Shown: positions 1-6,174, numbered from the stretch's first letter. The stretch is DNA of 6,174 bases from Acidobacteriota bacterium (GCA_021788955.1 JAJYKC010000168.1:1-6174), one strand, 5' to 3'. Notes: generated from the letters alone by a model not told the origin. Numbers and translations: made by a program.

Positions 1-1
1 T

Positions 2-829
2 AAAGACATTCTGCGAGGCCGGATGGTCGTGAACCTGTTCTTCGAGGCCTCCACCCGGACGCGCACAAGCTTCGAAATCGCCGCCCGGCGTCTGGGCGCC
101 GAAGCCGTTTCGATCACCGCCTCGGCGTCGAGCGTGTCGAAGGGCGAGTCGCTGGTGGACACGTTGAACACGCTAAACGCGATGCGGCCGGACGCAATCG
201 TGATGCGGCACGCGGCATCCGGGGCGCCGCACTTCCTGGCCCGCCATCTCGCCGAAACCCCGATCGTGAACGCCGGCGACGGCACGCACGAGCATCCGAC
301 GCAGGCGCTGCTCGACGCGCGCACGATCCTCGACCGCGGCATGCGCCTGGAAGGGCTGCGCGTGGCGATAATCGGAGATATCTCCCACAGCCGGGTCGCG
401 CGCTCGAATGTCTACCTGCTGTCGAAGTTCGGCGCCAGCATCGTGCTGTGCGGACCGGCGCCGCTGGTGCCGCCGGAGTTGACGGCGCTCGCTCCGGGAG
501 TCGAAATTGCCCACGGCATCCGCGAAGCGATTCGCGATGCCGATGTCATTATGATGCTGCGGGTGCAGCTCGAGCGGCAGCATGAACCCGCGTTTCCGGC
601 CGGAGAGTACTTCCAGTTTTATGGCCTCCGCCTCGAGCATCTGGAACTGGCCAAGCCGCACGCGATCGTGATGCATCCGGGGCCGATCAATCGCGGCAGG
701 GAAATATCCTCCGAGGTCGCCGATTCCCAGCGTTCCGCGATTCTGAACCAGGTGGAAAACGGCATCGCTGTGCGCATGGCCGTACTCGAAAGGATTTTGA
801 GCACACAGCGCGAGGCGCGCTCGATTTGA
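2..829 (+). CDS. pyrB: Aspartate carbamoyltransferase catalytic chain, 5'-truncated by window edge
   Basis: This cytoplasmic enzyme condenses carbamoyl phosphate with L-aspartate to give N-carbamoyl-L-aspartate, the committed step of pyrimidine synthesis. The frame is open from base 2 to the TGA at 827-829, giving 275 visible residues against the family's usual 300-320, so about 30-45 N-terminal residues lie upstream. The ATG at 23 is internal: the residues before it (KDILRGR) already match the family's LRG-type lead-in to the first conserved block. Visible hallmarks are [12 protein letters not shown] (the carbamoyl phosphate-binding STRTR loop, visible residues 17-21), the KGES block, [10 protein letters not shown], the RVQLERQ motif and HPGPINRG near the C-terminus. 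No regulatory chain (pyrI) is visible in the window. pyrC follows after 59 bases on the same strand, so the two form an operon. The identification is secure; no internal damage is seen. Confidence 0.97.
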   Translation, partial: KDILRGRMVVNLFFEASTRTRTSFEIAARRLGAEAVSITASASSVSKGESLVDTLNTLNAMRPDAIVMRHAASGAPHFLARHLAETPIVNAGDGTHEHPTQALLDARTILDRGMRLEGLRVAIIGDISHSRVARSNVYLLSKFGASIVLCGPAPLVPPELTALAPGVEIAHGIREAIRDADVIMMLRVQLERQHEPAFPAGEYFQFYGLRLEHLELAKPHAIVMHPGPINRGREISSEVADSQRSAILNQVENGIAVRMAVLERILSTQREARSI

Positions 830-868
830 CCAGGAAACGCCGCGCCTCGCTGCGTTGTGCGCTGTGTG
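802..868 (+). repeat. Imperfect inverted repeat (hairpin) across the pyrB stop codon
   Basis: The left arm at 802-819 (cacacagcg followed by cgaggcgcg) is the reverse complement of two downstream blocks, 841-849 (cgcgcctcg) and 860-868 (cgctgtgtg). All 18 bases pair, with a 10-base insertion (850-859) on the right side and a loop of about 21 bases (820-840) holding the pyrB TGA. The inserted stretch, ctgcgttgtg, itself looks like an imperfect copy of the cgctgtgtg block, so two alternative pairings are possible. The structure ends five bases before the pyrC ribosome-binding site. There is no U-tract, so it is not a classical intrinsic terminator. A role in mRNA processing, stability or pyrB-pyrC translational balance is inference only. 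Confidence 0.6.
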
Positions 869-872
869 AACT

Positions 873-881
873 GGAGAGGAG
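873..881 (+). promoter_or_regulatory. Shine-Dalgarno sequence of pyrC
   Basis: The purine run GGAGAGGAG ends seven bases before the ATG at 889. This is a strong, ideally spaced ribosome-binding site that fixes the pyrC start. It begins just after the right arm of the inverted repeat, so it would remain unpaired if the hairpin forms. Confidence 0.85.
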
Positions 882-888
882 CTAGACG

Positions 889-2169
889 ATGGCAAGGCTC
901 ATCGTGCGGGGTGGCCGGGTGATCGACCCGGCGTCGGGATGGGACGGCGAGGCTGACGTCGCAATCGAAGACGGGAAAATCGTGGCCGTCGGAAAGGACC
1001 TGGATGCGTCCGGGGCCGGGCAGTTCGATGCGCGAGGCTGCATCGTGGCGCCCGGCTTTATCGATATGCACGTCCATCTGCGCGAGCCGGGGTTCGAGCA
1101 CGCAGAGACAATTGAAACGGGCTCGCGCGCCGCCGCTGCCGGCGGCTTCACCTCCATCTGCCCGATGCCGAACACCGCGCCGGTGAACGACAACGCCACC
1201 GTGACGCGCTACATCACAGGACAGGCCAGGCGGCTCGCCAAGGTCAACGTGTTCCCCATCGGCGCCATCACCAAGGGCAGCATGGGCGAAGAGCTTGCCT
1301 CGATCGGCTCCATGCGCGAGGCCGGCGCCGTGGCCATCTCCGATGACGGCAAGCCGGTCATGAATGCCCGCCTGATGCGCCGGGCCATGGAAACCGCGGC
1401 CGCCCTCGGATTGCCCGTCATTGAACACTGCGAGGACCTCAACCTCAGCGCCGGCGGCGACATGAACGAGGGCGTTCAGAGCGTCCGCCTCGGATTGCGA
1501 GGCATTCCGGCGGCATCGGAAGACGTCATGGTTGCCAGGGACATTTTGCTGGCGGAACTGACCGGGGCGCGGTTCCATGTCGCGCACATCTCGTCCTCGC
1601 GCTCGGTGGAAATGGTGAAATTCGCCAAGAGCCGCAGCCTGGCGGTAACCTGCGAGGCAACGCCGCATCACTTCGCGCTTGCCGGCGCGGACATTATTCC
1701 CTACGACAGCAACTTCAAAATGAAGCCGCCGCTTCGCGACGCCCGCGATATTGAAACACTTGTTGACGGAATTGTTTCGGGCACGGTGGACGCCATCGCC
1801 ACCGACCACGCGCCGCATCCAGGCAGCGAGAAAATGCAGGAGTTCGAGCAGTGTCCCTTCGGCATCCTGGGTCTGGAGACGGCGCTTGGCCTGGCGCTCG
1901 AAAAACTGGTTCACTCCGGCCGCATCAGCCTGGCGCGCATGGTGGAGTTGTTCACAACCGGACCGGCGCGGATTCTCAACCTGGATCGCGGCGCGCTGCG
2001 TCCCGGCTCGCCCGGCGACGTAACCATATTCGACACGGACAGGCGCTGGACTTACGACGTCAACCGCTCTCTGTCGAAAAGCCGCAACACGCCGTTCCAC
2101 GGGCACGAGTTCACCGGCGGCCCGGTGGCGGCGATCGTAGAGGGTTCCATCGTTTGGCAACTGAACTAG
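889..2169 (+). CDS. pyrC: Dihydroorotase, class I (zinc amidohydrolase)
   Basis: This enzyme reversibly cyclises N-carbamoyl-L-aspartate to L-dihydroorotate, the third step of pyrimidine synthesis, in the cytoplasm. It has 426 residues, full length for class I enzymes. A short N-terminal beta region (about 1-55) precedes the amidohydrolase barrel. The metal and catalytic residues are all visible by family comparison: H61 and H63 in DMHVHLREPG, D153 in SDDGK (the Asp that takes the bridging place of a carboxylated Lys in several class I enzymes), H180 in IEH, H233 in VAHIS and D306 in ATDHAPH. The ATPHH block (258-261) and KPPLR (279-283) are also present. The C-terminal PFHGHEFTG and terminal beta strands are intact. 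The start is supported by a strong Shine-Dalgarno. The gene lies 59 bases after pyrB and 24 bases before the UPF0182 gene. With this complete active site it should be catalytic, unlike the inactive DHO partners known in some ATCase complexes. Confidence 0.98.
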   Translation: MARLIVRGGRVIDPASGWDGEADVAIEDGKIVAVGKDLDASGAGQFDARGCIVAPGFIDMHVHLREPGFEHAETIETGSRAAAAGGFTSICPMPNTAPVNDNATVTRYITGQARRLAKVNVFPIGAITKGSMGEELASIGSMREAGAVAISDDGKPVMNARLMRRAMETAAALGLPVIEHCEDLNLSAGGDMNEGVQSVRLGLRGIPAASEDVMVARDILLAELTGARFHVAHISSSRSVEMVKFAKSRSLAVTCEATPHHFALAGADIIPYDSNFKMKPPLRDARDIETLVDGIVSGTVDAIATDHAPHPGSEKMQEFEQCPFGILGLETALGLALEKLVHSGRISLARMVELFTTGPARILNLDRGALRPGSPGDVTIFDTDRRWTYDVNRSLSKSRNTPFHGHEFTGGPVAAIVEGSIVWQLN

Positions 2170-2179
2170 AGTAGACTTC

Positions 2180-2186
2180 AGAAGGA
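2180..2186 (+). promoter_or_regulatory. Shine-Dalgarno sequence supporting a TTG start
   Basis: AGAAGGA ends seven bases before the TTG at 2194, inside the 24-base gap after pyrC. This spacing is the main reason for choosing TTG as the start. The first in-frame ATG is at residue 46 (base 2329) and would remove the first membrane segment. Confidence 0.75.
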
Positions 2187-2193
2187 CATCCCC

Positions 2194-4923
2194 TTGCCCT
2201 TCCCACAAATCGAGAGCGCTCACAAACGCCGGCGCCTGCTGCCTCTTCTGGTGGCCGCGGTGATCCTGGTGGCCATCTTTGCCCGAACCGCCGCCGGATA
2301 CCTGATCGACTTCGAGTGGTGGCGCGAGATGGGTCAGCTCTCCACCTGGTTCAACACCCTGATCTACGGGACCGTCCCCATCGTTGTCGCGACGATCGTC
2401 GCCTACATCGCCTTTTTCGCCGCGCACATGGCCGGGATGAAGTCGGCCGGAGATCGCATGGGCCGGCATCCGCTTTACGCCAAGATCATCGCCGTGGCCC
2501 TGCTGGTCGTAGCGGCAATCACCGCGCTTGCGACGATGGACTCCTGGACCGCCGTGCGCTACTTCGGCGGCCGGGGCCTCGCCGGCGGAGCCGCCGAATG
2601 GAAGGATCCGGCGTTCGGCAATCCGTTGGCCTTTTACCTGTTTGAACTGCCCTTCTATTCGATGGCGCTCACGCTCGCCGAGGGCGTTGCTCTGCTGTCG
2701 GCGCTGATCTACTGGCTGACATCGCGCTTGTGGCGCCTGGGTTCATCACTGCCGTTGATGTGGCGCGGCGGGGTGATCGACCTGTCGAGCATACATTGGG
2801 CGGACGCGCTTTCCTCCCGCTTCCTGCGTAGCTGCGGCGCGGTTTATCTGCTCTTTGTGGCGATCCGCTATTCGCTCGACCGCTACGGGCTCTTGCTGTC
2901 GACGCATGCCTTCCTCACCGGCATGGACTACGTGGACTCAAATGTGGTTCTGCCGCTGCTCTGGGTGCTGGCGGCAACCTGCCTGATCGGCGCCGCTGGC
3001 CTGCTGATGGGGCGTTTCCGTTGGCTGCTGCTGTTTCCCGCGGCATTATTGCTGCGCGCCGTGGTACCGGGCATTGTTTCGCAGACTTATGTGAAGCCGA
3101 GCGAAGTGTCGATCGAACGCCCCTACATTCAGCGGCACATCGACGCGACCCGGACGGCTTTCGGCTTGAACCGGAAAGCGAAGGACGTAACATTCGACGC
3201 CCGCACCGAGGCCAAAATCGACCTCGCTGCGAATAAGCCGCTGCTCGACAACGTCCGTCTCTGGGACTGGCGCGCGTTTCACGCCGCCGTGACGCAGTTG
3301 CAGCCCTTGCGGCCCTACGTCTACACCTCCATCGATGCGGACCGCTACACGCTGGACGGCCAACTGCGCCAGGTACTTCTGACGCCGCGCGAAATCGACG
3401 TCGGCGCCCTTGGCGACGCCGCCAACCAATGGATCAACCCGGCGTTCATCTACACGCATGGCTACGGCCTCGTGATGGCTGAAGCCAAGAGCATCGCGCC
3501 CGATGGTTCCCCGGTGTTGTTCATCAAAGACGCTCCCCCTGTGGTGAGCATAAGCGGGCTCAAGTTAACACGTCCGGAGATCTATTACGGCGAGTCGGTT
3601 CACGAGCCGGTATTTGTCCGCACGGCGCAACCCGAATTCAACTACCCGGTAGGCAACGACGTCGTGCATACCCGCTACTCCGGCGCCGGCGGCATCCCGG
3701 TTTCTTCATTCGGAATGCGCTTGGCGGCTTCGTTGGCCGAGGCGGACTGGAATATCCTGCTCACCAGTTACCTGACTCCGGAAAGCCGGATGATGATCCG
3801 CCGCGGCGTCGCGAACCGCCTGAACACGCTGGCGGGGTTCATCGCCTGGGACAGCGACCCCTATCTTGTAATCACCGGCTCCGGCAAGCTCGTCTGGATG
3901 GTCGACGGCTACATGACCTCCGACGCGCATCCCTATTCGAAAGAAGTGACGCTGGACGGCGTAGGCAACGTGAATTACATTCGCAACTCGGTGAAAGCCA
4001 CGGTGGACGCCTACGACGGCACAGCGCATCTTTACGTTTTCGACGAAGACGACCCGCTGCTCCGCGCCTACCGCAACTTATTCCCCGCTTTGTTCGAGCC
4101 CGCCTCCAGGATGCCAGCCGATCTGCGGCGGCACGCGCGTTATCCGGAACAGATGTTCCGGCTGCAGGCCGATATCTACCGGATGTACCACGTGCGCGAT
4201 CCGGAGATTTTCTATAGCCGCTCGGACGCCTGGGACATCGCCAAGGATACCGGCGGCGACAATCAGGCGCAGTTCGTCCCACCCAATTATGTCGTCGCCT
4301 CGCTGCCCGGCGAGAACCAGGCGGAGTTCCTGCTGATGCTGCCGTTCACGCCGCGCGACCGCGAGAATCTGATCGGACTGATGATGGCGCGCTGCGATGG
4401 TGAGCACCTGGGCGAAATGCAGTTCCTGGAACTCCCCCGCCAGCAGATCTTCTACGGACCGCGCCAGGTGGAAGCGTTAATCAATCAGGACCAGAACATC
4501 TCCAAGGACCTGACGCTTTGGAATCAGCAAGGCTCCCAGGTGCTCCATGGGCAGATGCTGGTGCTTCCCGTCGGCAATACGATCCTTTACGTCGAGGCGA
4601 TTTATATCCAGGCCGCGCAGGCTAAGATGCCCCAGTTGAAGAAAGTGGTGATTATCATGGGCAATACGCTTATCTACCGGGACACCTACGACGAGGCACT
4701 GGCTCAGTTGGCGCAGCAGATGGGCGAACAGGCGCTTCCGCCGGAAGCCGCTCCCGGAACTCCGGTGCAGCCTGGTGCGCCGCCCGCGCCGTCGACCGGA
4801 CCCGACCCGCGCATCGCCGAGATTCGCCAGCATCTGGAGCGCTATCGCCAACTCGTCGCGGCAGGAAAATGGTCCGACGCAGGTAAGGAACTCGAGGCGG
4901 TCCAGCGGCTCGTGGGTCAATAA
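2194..4923 (+). CDS. UPF0182 (COG1615) family multi-pass membrane protein
   Basis: This is a large conserved membrane protein of unknown function with 909 residues, in the usual range for the family. By eye there are seven hydrophobic segments: about 15-35, 53-78, 97-114, 145-172, 213-228, 251-273 and 276-295. A long soluble part follows, expected to be extracytoplasmic. Family landmarks in order are KPSEVSIERPYI (301-312), INPAFIYTHGYG (414-425), IYYGE (463-467), EFNYPVG (481-487), TSDAHPYSKEV (575-585), NYIRNSVKATVDAYDG (594-609), a FDEDDP block (616-621), RYPEQMF (649-655), MLPFTPRDREN (715-725), and YGPRQVE with LPVGNTILYVEAIY near 754-804. A proline-rich linker (848-872) leads to a charged helical tail (873-909). 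Translation starts at TTG with a good ribosome-binding site. The 24-base gap to pyrC implies co-transcription. No function should be assigned from this context alone. Confidence 0.94.
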   Translation: MPFPQIESAHKRRRLLPLLVAAVILVAIFARTAAGYLIDFEWWREMGQLSTWFNTLIYGTVPIVVATIVAYIAFFAAHMAGMKSAGDRMGRHPLYAKIIAVALLVVAAITALATMDSWTAVRYFGGRGLAGGAAEWKDPAFGNPLAFYLFELPFYSMALTLAEGVALLSALIYWLTSRLWRLGSSLPLMWRGGVIDLSSIHWADALSSRFLRSCGAVYLLFVAIRYSLDRYGLLLSTHAFLTGMDYVDSNVVLPLLWVLAATCLIGAAGLLMGRFRWLLLFPAALLLRAVVPGIVSQTYVKPSEVSIERPYIQRHIDATRTAFGLNRKAKDVTFDARTEAKIDLAANKPLLDNVRLWDWRAFHAAVTQLQPLRPYVYTSIDADRYTLDGQLRQVLLTPREIDVGALGDAANQWINPAFIYTHGYGLVMAEAKSIAPDGSPVLFIKDAPPVVSISGLKLTRPEIYYGESVHEPVFVRTAQPEFNYPVGNDVVHTRYSGAGGIPVSSFGMRLAASLAEADWNILLTSYLTPESRMMIRRGVANRLNTLAGFIAWDSDPYLVITGSGKLVWMVDGYMTSDAHPYSKEVTLDGVGNVNYIRNSVKATVDAYDGTAHLYVFDEDDPLLRAYRNLFPALFEPASRMPADLRRHARYPEQMFRLQADIYRMYHVRDPEIFYSRSDAWDIAKDTGGDNQAQFVPPNYVVASLPGENQAEFLLMLPFTPRDRENLIGLMMARCDGEHLGEMQFLELPRQQIFYGPRQVEALINQDQNISKDLTLWNQQGSQVLHGQMLVLPVGNTILYVEAIYIQAAQAKMPQLKKVVIIMGNTLIYRDTYDEALAQLAQQMGEQALPPEAAPGTPVQPGAPPAPSTGPDPRIAEIRQHLERYRQLVAAGKWSDAGKELEAVQRLVGQ

Positions 4924-4937
4924 CGCGCCCCCGCGCG
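4924..4937. terminator. Short GC hairpin between convergent genes (weak terminator candidate)
   Basis: In the 16-base gap between the UPF0182 stop and the stop of the minus-strand receiver gene, cgcgc (4924-4928) and gcgcg (4933-4937) can form a 5-bp stem with a CCCC loop. There is no T-tract on either strand, and in such GC-rich DNA a short stem like this can occur by chance. It is the only candidate for separating the two convergent transcripts. Confidence 0.2.
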
Positions 4938-4939
4938 CC

Positions 4940-5317
4940 TTACAGATTTCCCGTGTGGCGCTTCAGAATTTGAAGCAGGTTCGTGGAAAACGCCGACCGC
5001 GTCATCACCAGAGTCGCGCCGGCCTCCTGCGCTTTCTGTTTCAACTCGCCGTGAAGATGGGAAAGAAATCCGAGGATGTTCATGCGGCGCGTTTCCTCAT
5101 TCGTGCGCAGAGTGTGGATGAGCTCAACCGTATCGACGGAGTTCGAGTTGAGGTCCACGATGAGCATCAGGGGCTTCTCTTTCGCCTGCGCGACGACATC
5201 CTCCGCCGACTTGAGGAAAACCGCCTCGAGGCCATTGCGCTTCGCGGCGTCGTTGATCTTTACGGTGAACAGCAGATCGTCCACCACGGCCAGAACCTTT
5301 TTCTGCTGCGTTGGCAT
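4940..5317 (-). CDS. Stand-alone response-regulator receiver-like protein
   Basis: This is a 125-residue single-domain protein with the alternating beta/alpha pattern of a CheY-like receiver and no output domain. Visible landmarks are the acidic pair D13-D14 after strand 1 (VLAVVDD), the likely phospho-acceptor D55 at the end of strand 3 (LMLIVDLNS), and S86 at the Thr/Ser switch position after strand 4 (ILGFLS). The residue where the conserved Lys of strand 5 is expected is R107 (LVMTRSAF), and the usual following Pro is absent. The start is the ATG at 5315-5317: an in-frame TAG lies six bases upstream, so the protein cannot begin earlier. No good Shine-Dalgarno precedes it. The gene is convergent with UPF0182 and divergent from cysS. 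It is probably a phosphorylatable or degenerate signalling receiver; its partner kinase and target are unknown. A pseudo-receiver with a structural role is an alternative. Confidence 0.8.
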   Translation of the reverse strand: MPTQQKKVLAVVDDLLFTVKINDAAKRNGLEAVFLKSAEDVVAQAKEKPLMLIVDLNSNSVDTVELIHTLRTNEETRRMNILGFLSHLHGELKQKAQEAGATLVMTRSAFSTNLLQILKRHTGNL

Positions 5318-5477
5318 AAAGAACTAGCGGCAAACTCCCGTGATTTTACGATTTCGAAACTTTGCCGTCCGGATGGAGCGGCTAACTTCGGAAGGACCCC
5401 TTTATAGTATCACGCAGAGTTTCCCGCACGACGGCGGCGGGTCAAGGCATCCGCGATACGATGATAGTTTCACCAGC
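5318..5477. promoter_or_regulatory. Divergent intergenic region between receiver gene and cysS
   Basis: This 160-base region must hold the promoters for both flanking genes. Toward cysS, TATAGT at 5403-5408 is a good -10 match, but no convincing -35 lies 16-18 bases upstream; a start near 5415 would give a leader of about 60 bases. Toward the receiver gene, the minus strand has TAAAAT (complement of 5343-5348), again without a clear -35, implying a leader of roughly 20 bases. The stretch 5335-5412 is visibly more A+T-rich than the flanking genes. I see no T-box, riboswitch or tRNA-like structure. Confidence 0.35.
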
Positions 5478-6044
5478 ATGGCTTTGCGTCTATTTAACAC
5501 GCTCACACAGCGCGTCGCGGACTTTGTCCCGGCCGACGGCCACACCGTGCGTATGTACACGTGCGGCCCAACCGTTTACAACTACGCGCATATCGGTAAC
5601 CTACGCACATTCACGTTCCAGGACCTGCTGCGGCGCTGGCTTCGCTCGCACGGCTGGAAACTCGACCACGTGATGAATATCACCGACGTGGAAGACAAAA
5701 TCATCCGCAACGCCGCGGCCGAAGGCAAAACGATCTTCGAATACACGGAGGCTTATACCAAAGCGTTTCTCGAAGATACCGCGCGCCTGCGCCTCGAGCG
5801 GCCCGAACGGATCGCCAAGGCTACCGATCACATCGGCGAGATGGCGGATTTGATCGGGCAGCTTAGCGCCAAGGGATACACATACTCAAGCGACGGTTCC
5901 GTCTATTACCGGATCTCGAACTTCCCCGAATACGGCAAGCTATCGCACAGCGACTTCGGGGGCATACGGCCCGGCGCGCGTGTAGATGTCGACGAATACG
6001 AAAAAGACGACGCGCGGGACTTCGTGCTTTGGAAGGCAGCCAAG
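5478..6044 (+). CDS. cysS: Cysteinyl-tRNA synthetase, N-terminal part; homology stops at about 6044
   Basis: This is a class I aminoacyl-tRNA synthetase that charges tRNA-Cys with cysteine in the cytoplasm. The N-terminal Rossmann catalytic region is clear: LRLFNTL (3-9), MYTCGPTVYNYAHIGNLRTF with zinc-ligand Cys at C29 and the HIGH-type signature HIGN at 38-41, MNITDVEDKIIRNA, and YYRISNFPEYGKLS. It then reaches KDDARDFVLWKAAK, ending at residue 189. The family continues here with a PGEPxW...GRPGWHIECS block carrying further zinc ligands; it is absent in all three forward frames. The plus frame stays open to the window end, but those residues are not CysRS. The KMSKS loop and anticodon-binding domains are missing, so only about 40% of a usual ~460-residue enzyme is present. 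The ATG at 5478 fits the family N-terminus but has no obvious Shine-Dalgarno. See the junction entry. Confidence 0.93.
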
Positions 6045-6050
6045 AGCAGG
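6036..6050. other. Junction between cysS and foreign MFS-coding sequence
   Basis: Left of this interval the plus strand encodes canonical CysRS up to WKAAK. Right of it the minus strand encodes a major facilitator segment. The two homologies meet within a few bases, in opposite orientation, with no spacer, insertion-sequence end or terminal repeat visible. The exact breakpoint is uncertain because bases 6036-6047 read plausibly in both frames. Only about 130 bases lie beyond it. A chimeric contig end or read is the simplest explanation; a real inversion or insertion breakpoint is possible. Confidence 0.7.
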
Positions 6051-6174
6051 TCGTGGCCCCAGCCCGCGAGCTGCGAGCCGACCATGTTGCCGAGGCCGAA
6101 GACCGTCGCCGAACAGAGCGCCAGGCCGGTGGCGCGCATCCGCGCCGGGACGAGCGCGGTGACCTGCTTCACCA
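6045..6174 (-). CDS. MFS transporter fragment, truncated at both ends
   Basis: Read on the minus strand, this stretch encodes about 43 residues typical of the C-terminal half of a major facilitator superfamily permease. The segment reads roughly VKQVTALVPARMRATGLAL and then a glycine-rich hydrophobic helix with GLGNMVGSQLAGWGHD. The VPxRMRAxxxAL pattern followed by a G-x3-G helix is characteristic of the loop and helix around transmembrane segments 10-11 in MFS proteins. The GTG at 6170-6172 is internal, not a start; the 5' part lies beyond the window. The 3' end is cut at the junction near 6045, after which the frame runs on antisense to cysS as meaningless sequence. Of 43 codons, 42 end in G or C, a stronger bias than in neighbouring cysS. 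The substrate cannot be inferred. Confidence 0.7.

Noticed and set aside
23..25. ATG as a possible pyrB start.
   Set aside because: The seven codons before it already match the conserved ATCase lead-in, and starting here would remove part of the N-terminal domain. The real start is outside the window.
374..385. Perfect 12-base palindrome ggagatatctcc inside pyrB.
   Set aside because: It lies within conserved coding sequence (GDISHS) and is explained by codon choice. There is no sign of an operator there.
619..2469. A 616-codon open frame on the minus strand opposite the end of pyrB, all of pyrC and the start of UPF0182.
   Set aside because: It is exactly antisense to secure genes, and its product is His/Arg/Gly-rich with no recognisable domain. 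Long antisense frames are expected opposite high-GC genes with strong third-position bias.
5124..5333. A minus-strand frame starting with TTG at 5333 that overlaps the receiver gene.
   Set aside because: It is a shifted frame of the receiver gene with Arg/Gly-rich content. The receiver frame carries the conserved acidic residues.
4775..5407. A 210-codon plus-strand open frame covering the UPF0182 end and the receiver gene.
   Set aside because: It runs out of frame with UPF0182 and antisense to the receiver-like gene. The receiver frame shows conserved motifs, and this one shows none and has no ribosome-binding site.
5318..5477. Searched the region upstream of cysS for a T-box leader, riboswitch or tRNA gene.
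   Set aside because: No specifier or antiterminator-like structure, no T-rich terminator and no cloverleaf arms were found.
5906..6044. Continuation of the MFS-like minus-strand frame to a stop at 5906.
   Set aside because: Left of the junction the reading is simply the antisense of cysS, giving a Ser/Thr-rich string unlike any transporter. Only the part right of about 6045 is supported.
1..6174. Searched for CRISPR arrays, insertion-sequence ends, integrase genes, toxin-antitoxin pairs or defence genes.
   Set aside because: No spaced direct repeats, terminal inverted repeats, or recognisable mobile or defence proteins were seen. The window is housekeeping genes plus a chimeric tail.

Overview
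The window is a high-GC bacterial segment (about 60% or more G+C by eye) with tightly packed genes. It reads as one chromosomal housekeeping locus for roughly its first 6.04 kb and as something different for its last ~130 bases. The combination of pyrB-pyrC, a UPF0182 membrane protein, a stand-alone receiver protein and cysS resembles Acidobacteriota (Solibacter-like) genomes. That placement is a guess from gene style and remembered gene order, not a demonstrated assignment.

Layout: (1) 2-829, plus strand: the C-terminal ~275 residues of aspartate carbamoyltransferase (pyrB), with its start lying before the window. (2) 889-2169, plus: complete class I dihydroorotase (pyrC). A strong imperfect inverted repeat straddles the pyrB stop and ends just before the pyrC ribosome-binding site. 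(3) 2194-4923, plus: a complete 909-residue UPF0182 (COG1615) membrane protein that starts with TTG only 24 bases after pyrC, so it is probably in the same transcript. (4) 4940-5317, minus: a 125-residue stand-alone receiver-like protein, convergent with UPF0182 across a 16-base gap. It keeps the phospho-acceptor Asp but has Arg in place of the conserved Lys. (5) 5318-5477: a 160-base divergent intergenic region. (6) From 5478, plus: cysteinyl-tRNA synthetase (cysS), clear up to about base 6044. (7) From about 6045 to the end: homology switches abruptly to a minus-strand fragment of a major facilitator superfamily (MFS) transporter with a much more extreme third-position G+C bias.

How the genes work together: PyrB and PyrC catalyse consecutive steps of de novo pyrimidine synthesis (carbamoyl phosphate + aspartate to carbamoyl-aspartate, then ring closure to dihydroorotate). 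UPF0182 appears to be co-transcribed but has no established function. The receiver-like gene and cysS diverge from a shared intergenic region.

I found no convincing new biological system. The most important point for a user is the break inside cysS at about 6045. It is either a chimeric assembly or read junction or a real rearrangement, and I favour the artefact. The other points worth a look are the pyrB/pyrC hairpin, the Lys-to-Arg receiver, and the UPF0182 gene in a pyrimidine transcript.
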